Assembly: GCF_021869535.1 (NCBI RefSeq)
Contig: NW_026262712.1
Coordinates: forward strand, 108,559,640-108,623,639
Direction of reading: 5' to 3'
From: Mytilus californianus
Taxonomy: Eukaryota; Mollusca; Bivalvia; Mytilida; Mytilidae
Length of the DNA stretch: 64,000 nucleotides
In this document: in pieces, positions 25,082-35,287 of the stretch
Layout: each line of letters opens with the position of its first letter
How positions within the stretch are numbered: position 1 is the stretch's first letter
The notes under the pieces: model-generated
What the model was told of the DNA's origin: nothing
The model's input: the letters and a program-made list of their open reading frames with translations, nothing else
Databases searched by the model: none
Position numbers and translations under genes: made by a program

Positions 25082-26417
25082 TCATCGTGAATGTGATTTA
25101 TTTAAACTTAAAACTACACCTTCCATCAAATTTCCTCTTTTTTGAAAGCCATATTGACGCGTTCTTATCCTCTCCACAAAATACAACTCATTCTTTTTTA
25201 GATAATCACAGTCGTCTCGAGAAACCACAAATGCCGCTGACCACCTAGAAGCCGCGACTATATAACCGCTACTTTTATCCACTGTATACATGCAATAATC
25301 CTCTACTTCTTTACGTAATCGATCAAAATATAACAATTCTAATTGAAAGTCTAGACCCTCCTTATGAATCTGTGACCACAGGCGTCTGTAAAAGAAATTG
25401 TACAAGTCGTAGTCTAACTTTGCAAATCTTTCGTACAAATGTCTGTGAGTGTTATCTGCGAATGAATATGACCGTCGTGCTGAATTTTTCCTTAAATACA
25501 AGATATCCTTTATTGTCCATCCTAATATACGTCTCATCATAACTACCGACTCAGTGAAATACTCCATTATAATCACAAACTGGAATTCTTTATCTAGTTT
25601 TCTCAAATAATTCATGCTTTCTTCTTCTAAATATTGACGAAAGAGATTGGAAGGAAATCCAAATTCAACTGCCATTCTGTTGTTTGTCATTGACCACCGA
25701 TATGGTAAACCATGTTCATATTGAGTAGGATCTTGCAGATACTTTAAAACTTTATTGCGTGATTTTTTTCTCTCAAAAATATATGGAGCTCTGAAATAAT
25801 TCAAGGTCGACAAGAACTGGTCAAATGGTTCGCGAACAATGCCTATATATGCTGTGTCAGTTGGCATATACTTATGAAAAGCTTCACTGTTGTATAACAC
25901 ATGACAGCATAATATGTCGTATGTTCTATTTTGTGGAGGAGGAAGAATATTTTTGTCATTCAAAGTCATCTGTACACTGATAACATTATCCCAATGATCT
26001 TCACGAATTATTGGAAGTGCAAACGTGAGGTTGCGAGATTCGCCATAGCGTAGAAATATGTTCTGTGCGGTCGTACTTCCAGCTTTGTGGACTTTCAGAA
26101 ATGCTACTCGTTTGTAATGTACTTTGGTTAATTTTTCTTCGGGTGAAACATTTGTCGAGACCAATCTAGGGTCTAACAGCGGTGTCAGCACGACACTCTT
26201 TTCGGATGTTTGTTGTCCAACTCTAGCTCTTGATACATTTCTTTGAGACAGAGATGATGGAGAAACGGAAACAAATATAGGTGTGATGGAGTTATGAACA
26301 GTTTTGTTTTGTTGTTTTTCATCGTGCACATTCGACTTGATGGTTGAAAGATATGTACCTTCGTGAAGTAGTGCATATATCGTAAGAAAAACGATCGGTA
26401 TAAATAAAAAAGGCAAC
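25082..26417 (-). CDS. Galactose-3-O-sulfotransferase-like protein, copy B (main coding exon)
   Basis: About 444 residues ending in TGA at 25084-25082. Same family and architecture as copy A: signal-anchor at ~2-18, stem to ~100, PAPS loop FLKVHKAGSTT (106-116), 3'-phosphate motif YIGIVREPFDQFLST (about 190-204), and the same C-terminal part ending one residue later. The stem carries a nine-residue insertion relative to copy A, around residues 28-40. The exon starts at a clean acceptor (CTAATTTCAG, AG at 26419-26418) in the same phase as copy A, so the start codon is again on an upstream exon. The core from ~residue 85 onward is almost identical to copy A even at silent positions, whereas the N-terminal region and flanks are clearly diverged. 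The frame is intact with all motifs, so it is probably functional. A possible AATAAA lies at 24818-24813 (minus strand), about 260 bp past the stop. Confidence 0.93.
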
Positions 26418-27344
26418 CTGAAATTAGAAAAATGGTTTTATAAATTGTGTTCATAATATAGGTAATTATATAGTTATTACAATTTGTGATTTTCTATTTT
26501 AAAATGATACCAGTTCAGCACCTTTATAAAAATATATTTGTGCGCAGCATCGGTCACTAGATCACAAATAAGTTGATCGTTGTATTTTAAGTCTTTCCAA
26601 ACTTTGTTACCGCATTTGAGGACACCACAGATCAAACATGCCATTTATTTTACACTGGTTTCATTTGTTGTGTGCATACGATCTAATTCTTTACTTAAAT
26701 TGCCTCGATGGGAACGAATTGGAAGATTAAAGCGGTGCGGGGAAAACATGCGTTATAAAGTTAAAAACCAAGAAAGATGAATAGAAAATGGTCGACACCT
26801 GTACAATCCCACTGATCTTGAGTGTGAATAATGATATTTTTTCTTCAGTTAAATTTTATTCTTTCAAAAGAAGACATTTATCTTCTATTTTTTGATACTA
26901 TATTGTCAGGAAAATAAGTTTGCTAATACGACAAGTTGAAAATTACCATTTATCAAAAATATTATTGAGTCAATCTGCATATTTATTACATGGATATTTT
27001 GATAAGTTTGGAATATATTAGTCAGATTAAACTTATTATGATGAAACTGTGAATCTTTCAGTCAGACCCCATTCAAAACTGATGTTTTAATCTCCATGCA
27101 CGCGTAAAATAATTGATAGAAAGTAAAACGTTTTGGGGCTGGAATACTATGACACTGTGGATTAATACAGCTCAAAGATTATATTTTGACTTGGTAAACC
27201 TTGAACAATATATATGGACAAATCGTTCCGTAAGGACAATCTGATAAAAATCAAGATATATCGTAACTCACTTACTCGTCGAAATTCGAAATCAGAGATA
27301 CATTGCCTTCATGACTAAATTGTGTTTATTGTTTGCTTACCAAA
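26418..27344 (-). other. Probable intron/upstream sequence of sulfotransferase B
   Basis: Counterpart of 15148-16080. The acceptor CTAATTTCAG is at its right-hand (minus-strand 3') end. Homology with unit A stops where the TIR element at ~27345 begins, which suggests that element landed in the intron or upstream region of copy B. No exon recognised. Confidence 0.5.
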
Positions 27345-28162
27345 GGTCTGAACAATACTTGACCAGTCTGAACCATACTTGACCAAAAAACCTATACCTT
27401 TTTTCTAATTTTAGCTGTTAAAATTAACTTCTTTTTTTCTGACATGACAACAGCCACAATAAAATAAAGATATATATAAAAACATATTTTTACATCCTTA
27501 CATGATTCTCAGATTTATCAAATAGAGATAGTTAAATTAAATTATCTTATTTAATAATTTAATTATATTAATTTTAAAGTTTTAGAGTTTTGTGAAAAAA
27601 AACATTTTCTTTTAACTAAAAACCACACCTTTACTGAGGGTAATAAAACCTTATTAAGGTGCTTCTTGTTTGGAATGTTTTTTTTTTGGGTTTTTTTTAA
27701 ACTTAATTTTCCTAAATTCCTAAAGAAAAACTATATAGGTTTCATGGTTACATACAATAGTTATATAATTATCTTTTTAATGAGGTAACAACAGCCAAAA
27801 AATCACTGAAATTGTTTAACCTTATATTAGAAATATATCTATTCTTATTATAATTTGGGATATATTATATATAATATATATCAAAAAGGGATAAAAAAAA
27901 ATAAAGATATAGATAAAAAAAATTCTTCTGATTAGTGGTAAAGTATAAAGTAATACCTCCTGCTTGGGGCAAACTCATTAAAAAAATCACACCTGGTCAG
28001 GGAGTATTAATTTCTAATTAACATTCATTAAAAATTGCAACATCCTGTAAAACTTAAATCACAAGGCCTTTTGAATTCACTAGATAAGTAATACATGAGT
28101 TTAAGAAAAAAAGGGCTTTCTTTTTACCTGTAAAACACACATGTACTGAGGTAATTAATAGA

Positions 28163-28575
28163 TATAAGAAGATGTGGTATGAGTGCCAATGAGACAACTC
28201 TCCATCCAAGTAAAAATTTATAAAAGTAAAACCATTATAGGTCACAGTACGGTCTTCAACACGGAGCCTTGGCTCACACCGAACAGTAAGGTATAAAGGG
28301 CCCCAAAAAATTACTAGTGTAAAACCATTCAAACGGGAAAACCAACGGTCTAATCTATATAAAAAACGAGAAACGAAAAACACTTATGAACCACATCAAC
28401 AAACGACAACTACTGAACATCAGATTCCTGACTTAGGACAGGTGCAAACAAATGCAGCGGGTTTAAACGTTTTAATGGTACCAAACCTTCACCCTTTTTC
28501 TGAAACAATAGTGTAACATCACAACATAGAAAGACACACTATAAAATATCAACTGAAATAGCTTTACTCAATCAA
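28163..28575 (+). repeat. Dispersed mussel repeat, family 1 (long copy, nested)
   Basis: Starts AGAAGATGTGGTATGAGTGC and includes CAATGAGACAACTCTCCATC and GACTTAGGACAGGTGCAAAC. Very similar to 59905-60320. The antisense 109-codon frame at 28054-28383 is a by-product of the repeat. Confidence 0.85.
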
Positions 28576-29248
28576 AGGACATATTATTATTAGTAAACCT
28601 TATTAAAGTGCTTCTTGTATGCCACGTCTTTAATTTGACAAAAGTTATTTAAATTTAATTGAAATAAATTTTTTCTGCTACTTTGGAACACATTTCCTTT
28701 TTTAAATGGTTATTAAGGATTGCTATAGAAGTTCTATTATCATGATTATATTAAATTCTTGGTTTTACAAAACAAAGGTGTGATTTTTAAAATTTATTAA
28801 GTTGCTTTATATACTATTTTAAATATATTTTAATAAAATAAATGTTCACTGCATTATTAACTAAACTCAGCTTACACGATAAATCTATACAAGGCTTAAG
28901 TAAATGGTGAAAATTGTCCAGTAACCATAAAATATATCTGAAACATTCAAAAAAAATTTGAATAACATTTAAAATATAAGTCACAATTCAGTTTTGAGAT
29001 TATTTGATCAGCTTGTTTTATTTTTATTTTAAAGGTGATATATATATGTAAGTGTTGATAAATATGGTGTTGAATTTATATTATGTTTATTGTGAAATTT
29101 TGGTTTCAATGCCATATTGAATACATTTAAAATTTCAAATTGTTGTTCAAATTTCTAGCCAGGGGAAATAGCTGTTAAAAACAGTTCCTAAATTGATGAA
29201 ATACAATTGATAGACACAAAAATTAGGTCTAGGTTGGTTAAGACTTAG

Positions 29249-29490
29249 TCGAGTATGGTTCAGACTAGGTCGAGTATGGTTCAGACTAGGTCGAGCATGG
29301 TTCAGATTAGGTCGAGCATGGTTCAGATGAAAATAAAATGGTTAAGTACTGGTCGAGTAAAGGTCGAGTACAGGTTCAGACTGTTAAGTATGGTTCAGAC
29401 TACAGTCGAGTATTATCAAGTAAATTTCAGACCAATTCAGACTGGTCGAGTAAAATTCAGTACAGTCGAGTACAAATATAGGCCATTTCA
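29249..29490. repeat. 21-bp minisatellite
   Basis: Units of TCGAGTATGGTTCAGACTAG plus one base, at 29249, 29270, 29291 and 29312, then degenerating. Because 21 is a multiple of three it yields a repetitive 84-codon frame (MVQTRSS repeats), which is not evidence of a gene. Confidence 0.9.
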
Positions 29491-29584
29491 GACTTTTACT
29501 GGTTTGTAGTGATATGTATTGGAAATGGCACTTTATTTTGTTTCCTTTAAATAACTTTAGAACCCTTCTACCAATATATATACA

Positions 29585-29990
29585 CATAATTACTCTAAAT
29601 ATCAGCACAGCAATGTTAAATCTGCAAATTTGCGAAAATTTTTGTTCTTCCCTCGCCGGGATTCGAACTCATGCTATTGGAATATCGTGACAACACCGCC
29701 TGCACTGTGTCCGGCGCTCTAGACCACTCGGGCACCTAGACTGAACTAAAAATTCAGCTTAGTGTTACCTTTCCTCGTCAGTAGAATCTAGAGCTGTAAC
29801 ACAGTACATGATATATTAGGCATGAAGATGGAATTGATTGCAGATTAGCTAAATTATCTGTCATAAAGGATCGTAAAGATGCACTCACAGAAATAATTAT
29901 TTTATAAGTACGTCTTAACAAGTGACAACTCTACGACAGATCCATCAATTGGATAACCAGTGAAGGTGATACACGACTGAAAACACATAT
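29585..29990 (-). mobile_element. tRNA-derived SINE, copy 1 of a tandem array
   Basis: On the minus strand: box A-like GTGGTCTAGAGCGCCGGACA and box B-like GAGTTCGAATCCCGGC, spaced as in a Ser/Leu-type tRNA with a long variable arm. The tRNA-like head is at 29646-29739. Confidence 0.7.
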
Positions 29991-29997
29991 TATATTC

Positions 29998-30229
29998 ATA
30001 GTTACTCTAAATATCAGCACAAAAATGTTAAATTTGCAAATTTGCGGAAGCAAATTTTTGTTCTTCCCTCGCCGGGATTCGAACTCATGCCATGCTGTTG
30101 GGATATCGTGACAACACCGCCTGCACTGTGTCCAGCGCTCTAGACTACTCGGCCACCTTGACTGAACAAAAAAATCAGCTTTTGGTGGCCTAGTGTTACC
30201 TTTCCTCGTCAGTAGAATCTAGAGTTGTA

Positions 30230-30235
<6 letters not shown>
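29998..30235 (-). mobile_element. tRNA-derived SINE, copy 2
   Basis: Same head (box B-like GAGTTCGAATCCCGGC; box A region TAGTCTAGAGCGCTGGACA) and the same flanking phrase TACTCTAAATATCAGCAC as copy 1, in the same orientation. It abuts a TA microsatellite. Confidence 0.7.

Positions 30236-30270
<35 letters not shown>
30236..30270. repeat. (TA)n microsatellite
   Basis: About 17 TA dinucleotides in a row. Confidence 0.95.
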
Positions 30271-30271
<1 letters not shown>

Positions 30272-30273
<2 letters not shown>

Positions 30274-30590
30274 CTTCTCAAATTTAGCCCAAAAATGCTA
30301 GATCTTCAAATTTACGTTATTAAAATTTTGTTCTTCCCTCAGCGGTATTCGAACTCTTGCTTCTGTGACATCGCCTGCACCGTGTCCAGTGCCCTAGACC
30401 ACTGGACCACCTAGGCTACATAAAAATATGGCTTTCGGTTGTCGATGTGATGATTTCCTCGTCGGCTTTATTTAGGGTTGTAACACAGTACATGATGTAT
30501 AGTGGCAAATAGATGGTGTACCTTTCAGATCAGCTATTTTTGTCTGTCGTAAAGGATGATAATCTTAATTACCATGCCGCCACATCAAAT
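30272..30590 (-). mobile_element. tRNA-derived SINE, copy 3
   Basis: A more diverged copy (box B-like GAGTTCGAATACCGCTGAGG) of the same family and orientation. Head at about 30331-30415. Confidence 0.6.
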
Positions 30591-30599
30591 ATATATATG

Positions 30600-31570
30600 G
30601 TTCTCAAAACATAACATTTTATTACTGATGACAAAATGGAGGTTAGTTTCGATATTGACAATTTTCACATTTACTGTTCAGGAGTTATGGACCTTGATCT
30701 ATTGAGAAATGGCACGTATGTGGTTTCCGTTCAATTATGAAACACTTGACCAATAGTTTTAATTTTTTAATATGTTGCTACTGATAACAAAATAAAAAAA
30801 AGGAGGTCAAGTTCGATATTGATGATTTTCACTTTTGCATTCCAGGAGTTATGGTTCTTGATAGATTGGAAAAAAAGCATTTATATCGTTTCCGTGCAAA
30901 CATATGAACCGTTGAGCCGATTCTCTTAAACTTTTAATATGCTGCTACTGATGACGAAATGGTGGACAAGTTCGATATTATCTATATATATAAACAAGTC
31001 TAAATTGAAAACAACGTTCAAACCTATGATTGTGTTGGATAAAACCCGCAATTTTTATACGTGTGCATGCAAAACAAATTTCTTGTTAGAGGGGTCTAAA
31101 TACAGCACAAACAACATTTTCCAAAAGACCAAAAAAGTGAAAAAGTATATTTTAACAAAACGCTTTGACTAACAGGTCAAACAACAAATGTTCTTAAACC
31201 CTGCTGACTGCCATTGGCGATTTCCAAATAAACGGATCATCGATGTAATAAATGGATCTTAATTATAAATTTAATACTAAACAGAAAACAATAAACTTGC
31301 GGAAAAGATGGAATACCGCAAACAAAAGGTGCAAAGGTTTTTGTACACCATAAATTGTGTATATTGCTTGTTTGTTTGTTTTTGATGATATATGAAAAGC
31401 ATTAAACTTTGTTAGTTGCATCTTTTTTTATTAATCTTAAGAAATAGGGGTACGAAAATAGAGGAAACCATACGAATGGATGAACATGTTCAAGGTGCAA
31501 TGTATCTAACAGTAAAGGCTCCCAAAAGATCAGCCAAAACCGTCTGTTTTAATTTTTGTATCGTTGAGTT
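30600..31570. other. Unit B sequence homologous to 16480-17090
   Basis: 30600-30960 carries the ~170-bp degenerate repeat units. 31390-31560 is the counterpart of 16900-17070. The frame at 30939-31172 has no recognised product. Confidence 0.45.
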
Positions 31571-31859
31571 GCCTCCTCAATTTTTGTAAAATGTATAGAA
31601 TAATTCATATCCAATGTCGAAACAAAGACTGCTCGATGAACTCGTTTAGGTCATCAGAAGTAATATCAAACTTGGGTAGAAGATTAAATGTTTGTTGTTT
31701 TTGATGAATACATACTCAGTGCAATGAGGATAGGAACACATGGAAACAAAAGTTGAAACAGCCAATGAGGGATAAATATATACAAAACTTGTCTTTTAAG
31801 AAATTTTTTAAATGATTATTAATAAGATGTTTTATGAATATGCTTACGATTTATACACC

Positions 31860-32265
31860 AGTATATATTAAAAACGTATGCCATCAGGAGTTGGTTGACG
31901 GTTATAGAATATCTGTTTCACAGATGACGACGGATATGTTATAATTGTCGTAACGACAATCCCATCCTCTTTTCATCGAATGTGACTGACCGCATTAGAC
32001 TAACCACCGGGTTTGTACTGATATGAGCAACACGACGTGTGCCACATGTGGAGCAGAATTTCTTACCCTCCCGGAGCACCTGAAATCACCCTCGAATTTT
32101 TGTGGAGTTCGTGTTGCTCAGTCTTCAGTTTTTTCTATGTCGTGTTTTGTGTACTGTTGTTTGTCTTTTCGTCGTTTTTCGTTTTTTGCCATAGCATTGT
32201 CAGTTCGTTTGACACTTATGAGTTTGAATATCCTTTTGGTATCTTTAGTTTCTCTTGAAGGAACG
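31860..32265 (+). repeat. Dispersed mussel repeat, family 3 (long copy)
   Basis: Includes GGAGTTGGTTGACGGTTATA, CAGATGACGACGGATATGTT, CAACACGACGTGTGCCACAT and TTGAATATCCTTTTGGTATC. Its left part is the inverse of 62480-62700. Small frames inside it are repeat-derived. Confidence 0.85.
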
Positions 32266-32365
32266 GACAGAGGTAATTCCTTACACCTAATTCATTTGAA
32301 CAACGGTAGAGAGTTGTCTGATTGTATCTCCTTATTTTTATAGAGGTTAACGAGTATATCACCTC

Positions 32366-32443
32366 CTGAGTATTCCAGTAATAAAGGAACGCTGAGTATT
32401 CCAGTAAGGAAGGAACGCTGAGTATTCCTGTAATAAAGAACGC
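32366..32443. repeat. Three 26-bp tandem repeats
   Basis: CTGAGTATTCCAGTAATAAA with GGAACG, starting at 32366, 32392 and 32418. Confidence 0.85.
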
Positions 32444-32559
32444 TTAATGACAAAAGTTGAAGCAGCCAATGAAGGATGAATATACATATATGTCTCGATT
32501 CTAATGAAACTCTACTTTTTTGTAATTTCATATTTTCTAGATAGGAAACAAACTTACTT

Positions 32560-32611
32560 GGATGAAGGGTTGTCTCATGGGCACTCATACCACATCTTCT
32601 TATATCTAATT
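32560..32611 (-). repeat. 50-bp family 1 fragment inserted with TTAC flanks
   Basis: Only the head of family 1 (reverse; TTGTCTCATGGGCACTCATA) is present, ending ATATCTAA, flanked by TTAC on both sides. Unit A reads straight through (CACACTTACATGCG), so this is an insertion. Confidence 0.7.
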
Positions 32612-32712
32612 ACATGCGTTTATTATCCATTTCAATATTGCTGACTGCAGAAGTTTATGATAAGGTGATGTTATCCGACCCGTATGATGCGTCGTTCTTT
32701 TTTCGTATGACA

Positions 32713-33110
32713 TTATTTCCTGCTGATAAATTTATTTAAAGGTTTGCATAAAGTTGGTTTAATTTCATGCAATTTATTGTCGTTCCTTTTACTCCAAGCA
32801 TTTTTCCATATATTTAAAACATATTCTCTTATATTAGATTTAAAATTAGTATATGGTATTTCACATTTAGATATTTGGTCGTTCGGGGCATTCTTTGCTT
32901 CCTGATCTACAAATATGTTTCCGTAAATGTCGGTATGACTTGGCACCCTAGAAATATAATTTCTTTATTGATAATTTTCAAATTTCTCATTACGTAAAGG
33001 ATTTTTACAATTAACGAGTTTTTAATTTTAGTATTTTGTATTGCTCGAAGACATGAGAGCGATGTATTGTAAGAAGATGTAACCATATAAAGTTTATTTT
33101 CACTGGGCAT
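32713..33110 (-). pseudogene. RNase H domain fragment of a non-LTR retrotransposon, frameshifted
   Basis: Minus-strand frame 33110-32907 gives YNTSLSCLRAIQNTKIKN and IINKEIIFLG, matching the middle of a LINE RNase H. The next frame (32946-32713) continues with PSHTDIYGNIFVDQEAKNA, the conserved P-S-H-x-x-I-x-G-N-x-x-x-D-x-x-A-K motif. The shift falls right at the expected W-V-P-S-H position near 32945. A decayed remnant, with no promoter or complete ORF. Confidence 0.75.
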
Positions 33111-33357
33111 GATTGTTTAAGAAAAATAAATAGATTTAAAAAAAGCTTAACTTCATATCGAAGTAGCTATTTCAAGTACTGGATTAACATGGTATTGAAT
33201 ATGTTTCAGTGATTTGCATAATTCTCTGAATATCTAGAAATAAAGTAAAATCACCAGTGATTTTATAAAATCGAGTTTTATAAGCGCAACCCCGCTCCCC
33301 TTTCGCCTATCTAGACAAGATGTTGTAAAACTAAAACACAAATGAAAACGTAACGTA

Positions 33358-34890
33358 TCTGGGTCATTTTGAAAAAATGTCGAATTTTGAAATTGCAAAA
33401 TTGAATTAAAGTTACTTATTCAAACAACTCTCGTCATAAGCAAATCAAAACAAAAAGTACTTATAGAACACCATATAAAAAGATGCAATCTTGATAATGT
33501 CATACAAGAATATATTAAAACATTTTTTGATAAGTGGTGCAATATTTTGTTTCTCCTGTTACCATGTTCAAAAGAAATTTCGGGTTATTTAGAAAAGGTT
33601 TCGATAACATTTTAAGCTTGTTTTTCGTAGCCAATAAGATGGTTTTCAAGAGTAAAAACTTCTATATATATTCATTCTGTGAAATAATAGATTATTTTCC
33701 AATTTTCCATGTTGTACTGAAAAATGCCTCTAAAAATTGGTTTTCAAAGGTTATAAAAATAACCGCCAGTAATGCAAGTCTAAGAAAACAACTCATATTG
33801 TTCAGCATTTGTTCTCTCTTTCAAATAAACCCAACATCAAGTAAATCCCTCGCACGTTGGTTTACTTTTGCCTTTTTTTTTATTGGTAACAGGAACGTAC
33901 GTTAATGATATATCACTATATCAAGTTCTATCCTGTTACCTTTTTGTCTATCCTGTTACCGATAGCAGTATTGCACCTGCAAATGCTAAATTGCGAAGAT
34001 TAAGACGTTATAACCTTTAGGTGAGTTAAAACAACGAAACATTTCATTATGTGTGCAACTATATGTTATTATAAACGTTTTAAAGACGTTTCTGTCTACT
34101 ATTGTCTATCCTGTTACTGTAACCATAGCAACCATAGTAACAGGATAGACATAACAGGATAGACAAATTTCTTCATTTTTGAATACTGTTGTGAAATAAC
34201 TACTCCCTTTGATGAAGTGATAATGTTTTTCTGTTGTGATTTTGGTTTTCAACACGTTATTGCACTTTTTGCAAGTATAATATTGGTGTAATTAATCAAT
34301 ATGTTGGTAACAGCATAGACATGACAAAAAAGTACCCCCTTTTTTTTCACTAAATGTCTTGAAATTTCTTTTCTCTACACTGTTATACAAGAAACATGCT
34401 GTGCTAAATGTTTAGGTTAGTTTACGCTTCTGAAATAAACACTGACTAGTTCAATATTCATAGGGAAAAAAATTTAACGGCTGATTTAAGTAGCGGTAAC
34501 AGGATGGACATGAACTTCATGTACGCTGATTGAATTTAGTTTGCAGAAAAAATGTTACATATAATAATAAAGAAGCTACGATTTTTCGTTAGAGTTATTA
34601 TTTACGTTCTACAAAAGTCCCTTTTGCAGATATCAAGGCGATCAGAAAATAGGAAAAAAATCATTTGAAATGTGTTACTCGTACACTGTATGCACATAAA
34701 TTACGCAAAAATCGGACTTAAATATATTTTAATCTTATCAAAATAGATCTAAATCGTGTTTATTATTAATGTTCTGACTCATAAATCCTACAAACTTTCA
34801 TTTCAACACTTACAGCTGCATTTTCCATTAGAAATAAAAACTTTAGCATGGGTGTACTGAAAATTCGACATTTTTTGAAAATGACCCATC
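33358..34890. mobile_element. TIR element carrying repeated GGTAACAGGATAGACA motifs
   Basis: The ends are inverted: TGGGTCATTTTGAAAAAATG at the left, and the reverse complement of TGGGTCATTTTCAAAAAATG at the right, with TA on both sides, over about 30 bp in total. It is missing at the matching place in unit A (around 18085, ACATACGTTGTACAAGTG). Inside are nine copies, in both orientations, of a motif related to GGTAACAGGATAGACA and a 123-codon frame (33534-33905) that I cannot assign to any family. Confidence 0.7.
34104..34150. repeat. Perfect 14-bp hairpin GTCTATCCTGTTAC / GTAACAGGATAGAC
   Basis: Two copies of the element's motif face each other across a 19-base spacer at roughly the centre of the TIR element. 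Confidence 0.9.
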
Positions 34891-34948
34891 TATGTACAAG
34901 TGTACAACAACACCACTAAAAAATATCTAAAAACATTAGATCTGAGAA

Positions 34949-35287
34949 CAATTTCTAGCACATAGATTAATTTTTTAAAAATCCTATGTTGTTGATACAT
35001 AAATTTCCGTTTTATTGATGTAAAATGATAATAGGGTCACCGACTTCGTTTTTACGCTATACACATTCAAAGTTGTGTTTTAGGTGAACAAAATACCACA
35101 ATACGTCAACGCGTTATAAGCCGTAAAACGTTGATTTTTTACGTTTTTCATTACCAACTAGGTTACAGGTTGGTCAATAGACCAAAAACAAAGTCGGTGA
35201 CCCTATCATTATTTTGTATCATTTAAACGGAAATTTATATATCAACAACATATAGTTTTTTACGAAAAATCTATGTACTAGAAATTG
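34949..35287. mobile_element. Fold-back element with ~107-bp arms
   Basis: The left arm from CAATTTCTAG through TAATAGGGTCACCGACTT is inverted at the right (AAGTCGGTGACCCTATCATT ... CTAGAAATTG). Both arms contain AAATTTCCGTTT and its complement. No coding capacity; absent from unit A. Confidence 0.8.

Larger units (their letters stand above)
27345..29490. mobile_element. TIR element with arms made of 21-bp repeats
   Basis: The left end has GTCTGAACCATACTTGACC units; the right end has the inverted form TCGAGTATGGTTCAGACTAG, repeated about ten times (29249-29490, exact 21-bp spacing for the first four). Inner flanks AGCTGTTAAAA are also inverted. It is absent from the collinear position in unit A. 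A family 1 repeat is nested inside. No transposase frame seen. Confidence 0.6.

Noticed and set aside
28054-28383. 109-codon minus-strand frame
   Set aside because: Antisense to a long copy of dispersed repeat family 1; the same frame recurs wherever that repeat does.
29255-29509. 84-codon frame with MVQTRSS repeats
   Set aside because: Produced by a 21-bp minisatellite whose period is a multiple of three.
29646-29739. Functional tRNA gene
   Set aside because: Box A and box B are present, but the cloverleaf is imperfect, the copy is tandemly repeated with SINE-like flanks, and there is no T-run terminator at the right place.
32023-32343. 106-codon frame beginning MSNTTCATCGAEFL
   Set aside because: Cys-containing start looks protein-like, but it is part of dispersed repeat family 3, present in at least four places here in various states.
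33534-33905. 123-codon frame inside the TIR element as a transposase
   Set aside because: No transposase motif (no DDE/DDD spacing, no zinc finger) and it is too short. Kept only as an unassigned frame within the element.
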